From Chordibacter forsetii (GTDB lineage Bacteria; Verrucomicrobiota; Verrucomicrobiia; Opitutales; Seribacteraceae), in contig NZ_CAXLML010000179.1 of the NCBI RefSeq assembly GCF_964187505.1, positions 1 through 64,000 on the forward strand: a stretch of DNA of 64,000 nucleotides, in the 5' to 3' direction. The notes beneath the pieces were generated by a model that was not told the origin of the DNA, made no database searches, and saw only the letters and a list, made by a program, of their open reading frames with translations. Both the position numbers and the translations under genes were made by a program. Of the stretch, positions 24,674 through 33,465 are shown one piece after another (the stretch's first letter is position 1; the number at the start of each line of letters is the position of its first letter).

Positions 24674-25936
24674 TTAAAATGAAAAAGTTTTGGTAAATAT
24701 TTCAGCTTGTCTTGGGTCTTCTTTTGTTACCACCAGGGAGCTATCTTCATAATTTGCTGAAGAAATTCTGTAAACCCTCCCCCCGTAGTCAAAAGTAGAA
24801 TCAACAGATGAACTTTCAAAAGAAAATTCTTGCGGAGAAAGATTGGGTAAATTAGCGAGGAAATGAAAAGTATAATTACCAGCGAAAACTTTAGTCATTA
24901 AAGTATTGATTTCAAAAGCGCTTCCTCCAAGTTGAAAATCTTTAATCATCGCACGCCCTACGGGTCTAAGCCCCCCAGTTTGAGGGTTTCGATATTGCTG
25001 GACAACGAAATGTTGAACAATGAACATTTTCTGTGAGTCATTATCGTCACATTGTATAAGGGAGGGTTGCCCGGGTTTGCGCGACAAATCTCGCTTGTAA
25101 GCTTTGCCAAGTTCAACCCGATTACGAACCACTTTGCCAAGATTTGAAGAGCCGTTGGCCGTGAGGTCTTCAAAATAAGGAGTTTCTCCAACCCAACTTT
25201 TAAGAATTAAAGGGTATTCAGATTTTGAAACTTTAGTAAGAGTAAGTCCAAAAGGCTCAAGTTTCTCAGTTTTTATCTCTTTCTCAGGGAGTCTTGTTGT
25301 TAAATCTCCATTATGAATATAAATGATTGGAGGAGTAAATAAATCATAAGGTGTAGAATTTTCATCGCTTACAGGATTAGTCCATTTTAATTTGTCAATT
25401 TCCGTAATAATGGGCTCATCAGGTAAAGTTCGTTGGTAAAAAGATACTTGAGTTTGATTATTCTTAATTGTTTTGGAGTCAATATCAGTTGAAAGCCAAA
25501 GGGTGCCTGTAATCCTTGATATATCGTTATATTGAATATTGAAGACTTTTTTGCCATCACGAAGGGCAATAATACCGTGTGATTTTTTCCAGTTTTTTTC
25601 TAAAATAACATCTTGGCGAGTGGTGCCATGTACAACCCCAGAAGAGGTGGAAAGTTGTATTTCCTGACGGGCCAATAAAAGAATACTTTTAATTTCATAT
25701 GGGCTCCAATCGCTTTCTTCATCCTGACTTAAATAAATAAAATCCCCGGGAATAAGTGAAGTTTCTCGGTTTAAAGAAAAATAGGTTTTTCCATTTTTAG
25801 TTTTTAGCGAAAAAATTTGATTCGAGGATACAACAGAGGATGACTGAGTTGATACATTTGTAAATAAAGTAAATAATACAATTAATACAACAAAAGAAAG
25901 TAATAATATATATTTTTCTAAATGCTTAATTTTCAC
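24674..25936 (-). CDS. pilus-like system membrane protein (Amuc_1099-like)
   Basis: A 420-residue protein with one N-terminal membrane span (about 9-29) and a periplasmic, beta-rich remainder. The start is GTG at 25936. I assign the family mainly from position: it sits between the secretin and the Amuc_1100-like protein, as in Akkermansia, and its length (about 400) and topology match. It follows the Amuc_1100-like gene by 6 bp and precedes the secretin by about 100 bp, so it belongs to the same transcription unit. It may act as an alignment protein connecting the inner-membrane complex to the secretin, in the role of PilP; that role is inferred. No enzymatic motif is seen. Confidence 0.75.
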   Translation of the reverse strand: MKIKHLEKYILLLSFVVLIVLFTLFTNVSTQSSSVVSSNQIFSLKTKNGKTYFSLNRETSLIPGDFIYLSQDEESDWSPYEIKSILLLARQEIQLSTSSGVVHGTTRQDVILEKNWKKSHGIIALRDGKKVFNIQYNDISRITGTLWLSTDIDSKTIKNNQTQVSFYQRTLPDEPIITEIDKLKWTNPVSDENSTPYDLFTPPIIYIHNGDLTTRLPEKEIKTEKLEPFGLTLTKVSKSEYPLILKSWVGETPYFEDLTANGSSNLGKVVRNRVELGKAYKRDLSRKPGQPSLIQCDDNDSQKMFIVQHFVVQQYRNPQTGGLRPVGRAMIKDFQLGGSAFEINTLMTKVFAGNYTFHFLANLPNLSPQEFSFESSSVDSTFDYGGRVYRISSANYEDSSLVVTKEDPRQAEIFTKTFSF

Positions 25937-25942
25937 TGATTA

Positions 25943-26962
25943 TTATTTTAGAAGACTAAGAAGTTCTGAACATTTAGTTGGATTGTCGAAATGACGTAAT
26001 TCTTCAGTTAACCAACCCGATAGATCGTTAGAGGCATCGTATACATACTCAATTTCCATTGTGAAAATCGATGTTATGTCTCTAATTATCGGTAAAATGC
26101 CTGAATCAGTATTATTAGAATTTGTTTCTACAAAATTACTTTCAATTTGATCAGTATTACTTGTTTTTCTACTGACATGCAAATTTCTCAAACTAAATGG
26201 AGGAAGGAGCTGGTTGATGAAAGATCGGCAATTTTTAGTTTTACCTGAAAAAGATATTTCAAAAAGAAAAGATTTAATTAATTTACTGCTTCTCAGTGTA
26301 GTTGATTCAGATTTAGGGTAGAAAATATCGTCTAGTATGTGAAGACTGTCAGTGCTTCCTGCTGACTCTCTTTTAACAGAAATTAAATTTGTACTTTCAG
26401 AGTCAAAGGAAGATAAGTAATACTGAACAACTTCCTTAATTATTTTGGATTGAATATAGATAGTATTGGCTTCCCTTTTGTCAAAACTTGGCCAAAAGCC
26501 ATCATAAGAGGTAAATCCAAATCCAAAAGATTCTTTTTTTTCGATAGGTGCATCAGAAAATGAATTTTCAAATTGATTGGGTATATCAAAAGTTACATTC
26601 TTTCCCTTACAAGAGCGATTTAAGTAAGAGAGTAATTTATTAATCTCAGTACTTATAACTGAAGAGGATTTTGTTGTATGTGAAGTATGTAAATTGTTAA
26701 TTGAATTTAAGAATTCATTCCAAAATAAAATATTTTTTTTGCCTAATTTAGTCCAATGCTCCCATTCACTTTCAGCAATTCTTAGGTCTGTAGAAAAGAG
26801 CATTTCTAATTTAAGGTCTGTTCTTATTTGAAATAACTCTTTTTGATAGCCATCCAAATTTTTAGATAACAGATCCAATTCACTTGTTTTGTTTAAACTC
26901 AAAACAATAAGTCCACATAACAACAAAGCTGGTAAGGAAAATATATATAGGACTTGCTTCAT
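25943..26962 (-). CDS. pilus-like alignment protein (Amuc_1100-like)
   Basis: A 339-residue protein with an N-terminal membrane span (about 6-24), a short coiled coil (about 25-60) and a periplasmic domain. This is the topology of PilO-like proteins, which Amuc_1100 resembles structurally. The ATG at 26962 directly abuts the TAA of the PilM-like gene, indicating coupled translation. The base composition is more AT-rich than the secretin gene. Akkermansia Amuc_1100 is known as an outer-surface immunomodulatory protein. The sequence here is divergent, and the assignment rests on synteny, size and topology rather than on a diagnostic motif. Confidence 0.75.
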   Translation of the reverse strand: MKQVLYIFSLPALLLCGLIVLSLNKTSELDLLSKNLDGYQKELFQIRTDLKLEMLFSTDLRIAESEWEHWTKLGKKNILFWNEFLNSINNLHTSHTTKSSSVISTEINKLLSYLNRSCKGKNVTFDIPNQFENSFSDAPIEKKESFGFGFTSYDGFWPSFDKREANTIYIQSKIIKEVVQYYLSSFDSESTNLISVKRESAGSTDSLHILDDIFYPKSESTTLRSSKLIKSFLFEISFSGKTKNCRSFINQLLPPFSLRNLHVSRKTSNTDQIESNFVETNSNNTDSGILPIIRDITSIFTMEIEYVYDASNDLSGWLTEELRHFDNPTKCSELLSLLK

Positions 26963-28711
26963 TTACAGATCAATTTCTAGTTCAATCTCAAAATGTGTAA
27001 ACTGTCTATTGTACAAATCGCCTTTACCTTCAATTGAGAAAACTTTTTTTCGAATTTTTCTAACACCATTGATTTCAGAAAATGAATTGGTAATACTTTC
27101 TTGCCTGATTCCGTTATTTTCAAGCAGCTTATCTTTGCGGTCCTCAAAAGTTAAATCCAGATTTTCGACAGTTAATTTCACTAGGTATCTTCCGACAATA
27201 TTTACCACATTAATATCTGCTGGTTGCACGCCTTCATTTCGAGATGTGTTCGTTACGGATGATTTAATCGTATTAAATTTTAATTCATCGATCCATGCGT
27301 TGTCATTTACATTTCTATCAAATACGGATTGTAAATCGTTTATGAATTGCTGTATATTTGTGGTTTGCTTACTTAATTTGAAAAGTTTGCTAAACCTCAC
27401 ACTCGCTCTACGATTAATTTCTTGTAATAAATTAAGCGTTTTATTTCTTGATTTCGACACTGTTAATTCATCATTAGAGTGCTTAATTTCGTCTTCTACA
27501 CTTTCAATTTCTTGAATTAAGGTTACTTCTTGATTCACTAAATTTAGGTACCAAGGTAATGGCATTAATGATACTACAAACGCCAGAGCAATCATCCATG
27601 GTAATTTTTTCTTTGATTCTAGCTGTTGCGCCTTACCCTTTGGCATAAGGTTAAGAACAGGTCGATCATTTTGATTTAACAATTGCTTTGTGAGTCCTAA
27701 TAATTCGCTTCCTATGTAAGGTAATTCGTTACAAAATGATTTTTCAATATTTGGAGATATTTCAAGTTGGGAATATGGATCGAAATATTTAATTCCAAGT
27801 TGCTGTGTCTCGCTTAAAGTCTCCACAATCCTTTTGCTTTTAATTGTACGGCCAGTAATAATTAAATTTGTCGGTAATTTACCTTTCTTTAATCGTTTGT
27901 AGGTTACAATTGATCGGGAGATTTCCTGCATATATTTATTTAGAAAGTTTTCATTTGTTACCTGCAGGGTTGTAAATGAAGGATCTTCGTCATTATATGC
28001 CTTTTCTCCCGTTGAATCTTTCAATTTTAAATCTTCTGCTTTTGAGTAAGTTATTCCAAATGCAGAAGCCAAAGCTTCTGTTAATTGGCTACCACCAAAG
28101 CTTAAACTTCTTAAAAGAAATCCAGAACTACTTATAAATGTAAGGTTTGTTGTTTTACTTCCAAAATTTATAAACAAACTGTCTTCTAATTGTTCATTTC
28201 CATCAGCTTCTTGTATCGCGTGATAATCAAGGGCAGATCCTGGCGTGAATAATTTTGGTATTATACCACAACGGAATATTACTTGTATCAATTTTTCAAC
28301 CACTTCTGGTTTAATTGCAAAACTTAGAATCTCTTGTTCAATTCCATCGTCATCAATAACCATGAAATCCCATAATAAATTTTCTAAAGGAAAAGGCATT
28401 TTTTGAGAAAGTTCGAATGCGACAACTTTCTTTTGCTTATCCAATTCTACCTTCGGAACTCTTAATGTTTTAGATAGCAGAACATTTCCAGGGAGTATGA
28501 AACTAGCCTCTCCCTTTAAGCTTTTTTCTCGACACAAATCTGCGAGAGCAACCTCCACCTCAGATATCCAGGCATCTTCATCTCCGTTTGTTGGTGGAAA
28601 ATCAGTATAACTAAAAGTGTCAAGGAAGAGTTTATCATCCTTTCTTAGAACTTTCCAGGCAGACAAATGCGAACTACCTAAATTAAATATTGTTTCTTCT
28701 ATTTTTGCCAT
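26963..28711 (-). CDS. PilM-like actin-fold ATPase fused to a PilN-like periplasmic part (Amuc_1101-like)
   Basis: Residues 1 to about 350 form a PilM/FtsA-type actin-fold domain: it starts with a phosphate-1-like strand (ETIFNLGSSHLSAW), has a second nucleotide loop (LFINFGSKTTNLTF) and the conserved SFGGSQLTEALA helix. A membrane span follows at about 366-390 (MIALAFVVSLMPLPWYLNLV), then a periplasmic coiled coil and a small ferredoxin-like region resembling PilN. The 582-residue length thus joins two proteins that are separate in classical type IV pilus operons. It would be the cytoplasm-facing platform that links the assembly motor to the Amuc_1100-like partner. The start is ATG 28711, 45 bp after the upstream gene. 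Confidence 0.85.
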   Translation of the reverse strand: MAKIEETIFNLGSSHLSAWKVLRKDDKLFLDTFSYTDFPPTNGDEDAWISEVEVALADLCREKSLKGEASFILPGNVLLSKTLRVPKVELDKQKKVVAFELSQKMPFPLENLLWDFMVIDDDGIEQEILSFAIKPEVVEKLIQVIFRCGIIPKLFTPGSALDYHAIQEADGNEQLEDSLFINFGSKTTNLTFISSSGFLLRSLSFGGSQLTEALASAFGITYSKAEDLKLKDSTGEKAYNDEDPSFTTLQVTNENFLNKYMQEISRSIVTYKRLKKGKLPTNLIITGRTIKSKRIVETLSETQQLGIKYFDPYSQLEISPNIEKSFCNELPYIGSELLGLTKQLLNQNDRPVLNLMPKGKAQQLESKKKLPWMIALAFVVSLMPLPWYLNLVNQEVTLIQEIESVEDEIKHSNDELTVSKSRNKTLNLLQEINRRASVRFSKLFKLSKQTTNIQQFINDLQSVFDRNVNDNAWIDELKFNTIKSSVTNTSRNEGVQPADINVVNIVGRYLVKLTVENLDLTFEDRKDKLLENNGIRQESITNSFSEINGVRKIRKKVFSIEGKGDLYNRQFTHFEIELEIDL

Positions 28712-28756
28712 CTTACTTTGAGGCAGAATAAATGAGAGGGGGGTTTATCTTTAAGG

Positions 28757-29419
28757 TTATTTCCTCAAAACGGGTCCTAAATCCTTAAGGTATATGTCAT
28801 TAATTGTATAACCGGGAATAAGTATTCCTTCATTCGATGATGATTTATTAAGTGCCTCCATTCGATACTTCTCTAAATATTCATCTTTATCGTAATTTAA
28901 AAAACTAGTTTGATCTGACACTTCAAATGTTTCTCCATTTCGGGAAAACTCCAATACATATCCGGTTAACTTTGGGTAATTTCCTAATTCACATTTTTTA
29001 GCTATCGTTGCTGGAAAAAGGAATTCTGCTTTTTTAGTTTTTCTATCAATCTCTATGCTCAGACACTCAATTTCTGCGCTGTAATAATCAAAATATCGAA
29101 CATCTTTTCTATCTCCCCTAAATTCTTTTCTTTTAAATTCATTAAGAAAACTAATCCATATTCTAATTTTAAGATTATTCAAAAATAAAGGATTGAACAT
29201 CTCTTCTATTGTTTCAGGCCTCTTACCTTGCATATTCAAGAGGTCGGGATGTTCATTAATGAGAAAAGGAACGGAAATCTTAAGCCACCGTTCAGAATCT
29301 TGAGAAACACTAATTTTTCCGTCTAGCTTAATAACTTTGTCGATCTCTTGCCCGTCTACTTGACAAAATAGTTGGCAATGTATGAAGGCAATGAAGAGGG
29401 TAAGTGAAAATATTTTCAT
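28757..29419 (-). CDS. small exported pilus-like protein (Amuc_1102-like)
   Basis: First gene of the pilus-like cluster. ATG 29419 gives a compact signal peptide (MKIFSLTLFIAFIHCQLFCQ) and a mature beta-rich domain of about 200 residues. Other in-frame starts exist at 29458 (an ATG with AGGAT upstream) and at a GTG at 29581, but the latter would overlap the divergent Nudix gene. Family assignment is by position next to the PilM-like gene, by size and by export signal; there is no diagnostic motif. The cysteines near the signal peptide do not form a proper lipobox (H or F at -1). It is probably periplasmic. Confidence 0.65.
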   Translation of the reverse strand: MKIFSLTLFIAFIHCQLFCQVDGQEIDKVIKLDGKISVSQDSERWLKISVPFLINEHPDLLNMQGKRPETIEEMFNPLFLNNLKIRIWISFLNEFKRKEFRGDRKDVRYFDYYSAEIECLSIEIDRKTKKAEFLFPATIAKKCELGNYPKLTGYVLEFSRNGETFEVSDQTSFLNYDKDEYLEKYRMEALNKSSSNEGILIPGYTINDIYLKDLGPVLRK

Positions 29420-29444
29420 TGGGTTCGCTTGGGTTTTCGTTAGG

Positions 29445-29475
29445 ACTATACCATTCATTACAACTATCCTGTAAA
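29445..29475 (-). promoter_or_regulatory. candidate promoter of the pilus-like operon
   Basis: On the minus strand, TTTACA (29475-29470) is followed after 19 bases by TATAGT (29450-29445). This would start transcription near 29438, just upstream of ATG 29419. It lies in the short divergent space shared with the Nudix gene. The spacer is slightly long, so this is tentative. Confidence 0.3.
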
Positions 29476-29489
29476 CAAGACTTTTCTCT

Positions 29490-29996
29490 ATGTTCTTTAA
29501 GATTTCCTGCCTATTGTTTATAAGAGATCCCGCTGATCGTATCTTGCTGATTAAAAGAAAAAAGCCTCCCAACATAGGCACTTGGAGTCCCCCTGGTGGA
29601 AAATTGGAAATGACGACAGGAGAATCTCCTTATGAATGTGCAAAAAGAGAAGCTTATGAAGAAACTCGGTTAAATTTGTGCGATCAAGACTTGAACTTAT
29701 TTGGATATGTATCTGAAAAGTCCTATGAAGGTAATGGCCACTGGTTAATGTTTTTATTCGATTGTTTGCCTATTTTAGAAGATTTACCTAACGAAATAGA
29801 TGAAGGATATTTTAATTTTTTTAGTCGGAAGGAAATTGAAAGTCTTTCCATTCCCCCCTCTGACCACAAGCTTGTATGGCCTTTTTACGATCGTAAGGAC
29901 GAAGGTTTTTGGGGTGTTCGTACAGATTGCTCCAAAGGCATTCCTAATTTAGAGATTGAAGCCAACCCCACTCAGTACATAAAGGAAGGTCGTTAA
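29490..29996 (+). CDS. Nudix hydrolase
   Basis: A 168-residue Nudix-fold protein that would hydrolyse a nucleoside diphosphate linked to another moiety; the substrate cannot be told. The Nudix box begins GGKLEMTTGES, then has E-x7-REAYEET (REAYEE core, about residues 53-58). The spacing between the first Gly and first Glu is seven residues instead of the usual five, a two-residue insertion. The Mg-binding glutamates of REAYEE are intact. It is the first gene of a co-directional run and ends 14 bp before pdhA, so it is likely cotranscribed with the pyruvate dehydrogenase genes. Confidence 0.85.
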   Translation: MFFKISCLLFIRDPADRILLIKRKKPPNIGTWSPPGGKLEMTTGESPYECAKREAYEETRLNLCDQDLNLFGYVSEKSYEGNGHWLMFLFDCLPILEDLPNEIDEGYFNFFSRKEIESLSIPPSDHKLVWPFYDRKDEGFWGVRTDCSKGIPNLEIEANPTQYIKEGR

Positions 29997-30010
29997 TTTT
30001 ATCCTATTTT

Positions 30011-31150
30011 ATGGAAAGTATATACCACGACGCAGACATACAGAAAGGAGATGGCTCAACCGAGCCTTCCCCTACTGCCGTGCCCTTACCCAACGAAAAC
30101 GACTTTTCTAAGGCCTCCATTAATCATTCTCTTGAGGCAGAAGAAAAAATAAGGTTCTTTTCCCAAATGCTCCGAATTCGTCGATTCGAAGAACGTTCTC
30201 TTCGTGCATACCAACAAGGCCACATTGGAGGATTTCTTCATCTTTATATTGGTCAAGAGGCAGTTGCTGTAGGCAGTGTTTCCGTAATGTCACAGGATGA
30301 TCATGTTATCACTGCCTATCGGGATCACGGACATGCCATAGCTGTAGGCATGGAAATGGATGAATGTATGGCCGAGCTATACGGTAAAAAAACAGGATGT
30401 TCTAAAGGAAAAGGTGGGTCCATGCATTTTTTCGCTCCTGATAAAAACTTTTGGGGCGGTCACGGAATTGTTGGGGGACAAACCCCCCTTGGACTTGGAA
30501 TGGCATACGCACTAAAAACCAAGGGAACAAAAGGTGCCTGCTTGTGTTTTATGGGGGACGGGGCTACCAACCAAGGATCATTTTATGAATCCCTTAATTT
30601 GGCTTCACTTTGGAACCTGCCGGTCATTTATGTAATCGAAAATAATGGATATTCCATGGGCACCTCGGAATCCAGGCACTCTGCTGGCGAACCACTTGCC
30701 CGTAGAGGTGAAGCTTTTGATATAGATTGGTCAGTTCATCAAGGTCACGATTTGTATGAGGTTAGATCTGCCATACACAAGGCACTTTCCAGGGCCAGAG
30801 AAAACTCTCGGCCTTCCGTTTTGGAAATTGTGACCTACAGATATCGTGGCCATTCGGTCGCCGATCCTGACCAGACCTACAGGAGTAAAGAAGAGATCGA
30901 AGAATATAAACAAAATAAAGATCCTATAAATTTGTTCCGCGACACACTCCTAAAAGAAGGCGTTTTGACAGATGATAAAATTCAGGCTTTGGATAAGGCT
31001 GCCAAAGATGAAGCTGAAGCTTCTGCCGAATTTGCATTAGCCAGCCCGTTTCCTGATGTTTCTGAACTAATGGATGATGTTTATTGGGAAACTGATAACC
31101 CTGAACAGAAAAGTTCTTCTGGCACCATATTTTTCGAGTCCTCTAGATAA
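30011..31150 (+). CDS. pdhA: pyruvate dehydrogenase E1 component, alpha subunit
   Basis: Thiamine-diphosphate-dependent subunit that decarboxylates pyruvate (or a related 2-oxo acid) and passes the acetyl group to E2 lipoate. The TPP-binding motif GDGATNQG followed by NLPVIYVIENN (GDG...NN) is clear. The substrate-loop region HRGHS-like segment reads YRYRGHSVADPDQTYR. The 379-residue length includes about 40 non-conserved N-terminal residues before EEKIRFFSQMLRIRRFEE, so a later start is possible. E1 beta starts 17 bp downstream and E2 follows, a compact pdhABC operon. The branched-chain or acetoin enzyme is an alternative, but the order and motifs fit PDH best. Confidence 0.92.
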   Translation: MESIYHDADIQKGDGSTEPSPTAVPLPNENDFSKASINHSLEAEEKIRFFSQMLRIRRFEERSLRAYQQGHIGGFLHLYIGQEAVAVGSVSVMSQDDHVITAYRDHGHAIAVGMEMDECMAELYGKKTGCSKGKGGSMHFFAPDKNFWGGHGIVGGQTPLGLGMAYALKTKGTKGACLCFMGDGATNQGSFYESLNLASLWNLPVIYVIENNGYSMGTSESRHSAGEPLARRGEAFDIDWSVHQGHDLYEVRSAIHKALSRARENSRPSVLEIVTYRYRGHSVADPDQTYRSKEEIEEYKQNKDPINLFRDTLLKEGVLTDDKIQALDKAAKDEAEASAEFALASPFPDVSELMDDVYWETDNPEQKSSSGTIFFESSR

Positions 31151-31167
31151 CCAATTTTATACAAAAA

Positions 31168-32145
31168 ATGGCCGAGATCACTTATCGAGAAGCATTAAAC
31201 CAAGCTCTTTCTGAAGAAATTTCTAGGGATTCCAATGTCGTTCTAATGGGCGAAGAGGTGGCTCAATTCAAGGGCTCCTACAAAGTTTCTGAGGGGTTGC
31301 TTGAAAAGTTCGGCTCCGAAAGGATCATTGATACTCCAATTAGCGAGGCAGCCTTTTCAGGCTTAGCTGTTGGGGCAGCTATGATGGGCATGAGGCCGGT
31401 TGTCGAGTTTATGTTTTGGAGCTTTTCTTATGTTGCTTTTGATCAGATTTTTAATAACGCGGCCAGTGTTCGTTACATGTCAGGTGGCTTGGTTAATGTA
31501 CCCATCGTATTCCGAGGCCCAGCAAACGGTGGCACTAATGTCGGGGCGACTCATTCGCATACTCCAGAGAATTTTGCCGCCAACACTCCGGGTTTAAAGG
31601 TTATTTGTCCTTCAACACCCGCAGATGCTAAAGGAATGATGAAAGCTGCCATACGGGACAATGACCCCGTTTGCGTAATGGAAAACACCATTCTCTATAA
31701 CCTCAAAGGTGAAGTCCCCGAAGATGAAAATTTTATCATTCCTCTTGGAAAAGCCCGTGTTGCCTGTGAAGGAAATGATCTCTCTATTATTGCTCATGGT
31801 AGATCTGTTCAGGTTGCCTTACAAGTTGCCGAAACTTTACAGGAAAAACACGGTGTTTCCGTGGAGGTGTTAGATTTAAGATCTATCAGACCTCTCGACC
31901 TGGAAGCCATACTTGAAACAGTTAGAAAAACCAATCGTGTCTTATTGGTTGAAGAAAATAAGCCATTCTGCGGAGTTGATGCCCAAATCGCATTCCTAAT
32001 CCAAGAACACGCTTTTGATCACCTGGACGCCCCTGTCAAAAGAATATCAGCTATCGATGTACCTCAAGCATACAGTAAGGCATTAGAAAACTTTCAAATT
32101 CCAAATCACGACCGTGTTTTGGCAAAAGCAATGGAACTCCTTTAA
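31168..32145 (+). CDS. pdhB: pyruvate dehydrogenase E1 component, beta subunit
   Basis: The 325-residue partner of E1 alpha in the heterotetramer. It has the transketolase pyrimidine-binding domain in the N-terminal half (RIIDTPISEAAFSGLAVGAAM, with the catalytic Glu in the PISE motif) and the C-terminal transketolase domain (VEVLDLRSIRPLD, then LLVEENKPFCGVDAQI). Spacing is 17 bp from pdhA and 6 bp to the E2 gene. Length and motifs are normal for the family. Confidence 0.93.
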   Translation: MAEITYREALNQALSEEISRDSNVVLMGEEVAQFKGSYKVSEGLLEKFGSERIIDTPISEAAFSGLAVGAAMMGMRPVVEFMFWSFSYVAFDQIFNNAASVRYMSGGLVNVPIVFRGPANGGTNVGATHSHTPENFAANTPGLKVICPSTPADAKGMMKAAIRDNDPVCVMENTILYNLKGEVPEDENFIIPLGKARVACEGNDLSIIAHGRSVQVALQVAETLQEKHGVSVEVLDLRSIRPLDLEAILETVRKTNRVLLVEENKPFCGVDAQIAFLIQEHAFDHLDAPVKRISAIDVPQAYSKALENFQIPNHDRVLAKAMELL

Positions 32146-32151
32146 AGCTAA

Positions 32152-33438
32152 ATGAGTACGATAATAGAAATGCCTAAGCTCAGTGACACCATGACTGTGG
32201 GAACAGTTGTCAAGTGGCATAAACAAGTCGGTGATGAGGTTTCCAATGGAGACATTTTAGCTGAAGTTGAAACTGACAAGGCAACCATGGAGCTTGAAAA
32301 TTTTGACGATGGTGTACTTTTGCAGCTTTTAGCTAAAGAGGGGGACGAGGTTGAAATTGGTAAACCATTAGCTGTCGTTGGAGAACAAGGTGAGCAATTA
32401 CCGGTTTTTGAAGACTCGCCCACCGAGCCTAGCATAGCAAAAACTGAGACAGATAAACTCAACAAGCCTGAATTATCCGCTGAAAAAACTCCTGAGGAAG
32501 AGAAAACCACTCCATCTCTTTCAACAGATTTTAATGCAACCAAGGAACCCACAGGTCGTATCTTGGCTTCTCCGCTCGCCAAAAAAATTGCCAAAGAAAA
32601 GAATATAGACCTTCTAAAAATAAAAGGGTCCGGACCACATGGTCGGATTACCAAAAAGGATTTAGGTGGCGATTTTCCTTCTGTTTTACCTTCTAGCCAA
32701 GAAACGTCTACCTCTTTGAGCCCTAATCTTCTTCAGTCTAAGAAAATTCCGATTAGTAAAATGCGTTCAGTAATCGCAAAGCGACTACTCGAATCAAAGA
32801 CCACAATTCCACATTTCTATCTCCAAAAAGAAATTAATTCTGAACCTCTAGGTCTTGCCAGACAATCGATAAATCGAAGGTTAGAGTCGGTTGCTAATGA
32901 AACTGCCACAGAGAAAGTTAGTATAAATGATTTAATTCTTTTAGCATGTGCATCTGCTATTCCTTTGGTTCCTGAAATTAATACATCTTGGGGAGAAAAT
33001 GAAATTATCTTTCATGGAGATGTCCATTTAGCCTTCGGTGTTGCTGTAGACGACGGGTTAGTTACTCCCGTAATCCGTAAAGCTGATTCTCTTAATTTAA
33101 AAAATATATCTAGAGAAGCAAAATCCTTGATTCATAAGTCTCGTAATAAAAAGCTTACTCCTGATGAAATGAGTGGGTCTACCTTTACTGTGACCAATCT
33201 TGGTATGTTTGGAATTGATTTCTTTAGTGGCATAATCAACCCACCCAACGCTGCCATTCTTTCGGTTGGAGCCAGTGTACCTAAGGCAGTTGTAGGGAAA
33301 GATGGTTCTATACGCAGTGGAGAGACTATGAAGCTTGGGCTCAGTTGTGACCATCGTTTGGTTGATGGAGCGGTAGGGGCTCGTTTTCTTCAAACCCTTG
33401 CAGGGCTTTTGGAAAACCCTGCCTCACTATTGGTTTAA
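32152..33438 (+). CDS. pdhC: dihydrolipoamide acetyltransferase, E2 component of pyruvate dehydrogenase
   Basis: A 428-residue E2 with one lipoyl domain (residues 1-78, lipoyl lysine in VETDKATMELE), an acidic Pro/Glu/Thr-rich linker (about 80-130), a peripheral-subunit-binding domain (about 138-175, ASPLAKKIAKEKNIDLLKI with SGPHGRITKKDL), and the acyltransferase domain with the catalytic motif HRLVDG near the C-terminus. It transfers acetyl from lipoate to CoA. The E3 dihydrolipoyl dehydrogenase gene is not adjacent and must lie elsewhere. The gene converges with the phosphosugar mutase gene. Confidence 0.93.
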   Translation: MSTIIEMPKLSDTMTVGTVVKWHKQVGDEVSNGDILAEVETDKATMELENFDDGVLLQLLAKEGDEVEIGKPLAVVGEQGEQLPVFEDSPTEPSIAKTETDKLNKPELSAEKTPEEEKTTPSLSTDFNATKEPTGRILASPLAKKIAKEKNIDLLKIKGSGPHGRITKKDLGGDFPSVLPSSQETSTSLSPNLLQSKKIPISKMRSVIAKRLLESKTTIPHFYLQKEINSEPLGLARQSINRRLESVANETATEKVSINDLILLACASAIPLVPEINTSWGENEIIFHGDVHLAFGVAVDDGLVTPVIRKADSLNLKNISREAKSLIHKSRNKKLTPDEMSGSTFTVTNLGMFGIDFFSGIINPPNAAILSVGASVPKAVVGKDGSIRSGETMKLGLSCDHRLVDGAVGARFLQTLAGLLENPASLLV

Positions 33439-33465
33439 TAAATTAACTACAAATTTATTTTTTTC
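33437..33465. terminator. possible bidirectional AT hairpin between convergent genes
   Basis: AATAAATT (33437-33444) and AATTTATT (33452-33459) form an 8-bp stem with a 7-base loop, followed by T residues. It lies between the convergent E2 and phosphosugar mutase stop codons and reaches into the last mutase codons. The stem has no GC pairs, so termination strength is doubtful. Confidence 0.3.

Noticed and set aside
26889..27515. 208-codon plus-strand open frame
   Set aside because: It is antisense to the well-supported Amuc_1100-like and PilM-like genes and its translation has no domain features; it is a shadow frame of AT-rich genes.
32148..32654. 168-codon minus-strand open frame over the E2 gene
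   Set aside because: It is the complement of the lipoyl and linker region of E2; the Ser/Pro-rich translation reflects the antisense of the Glu/Lys/Thr-rich linker.
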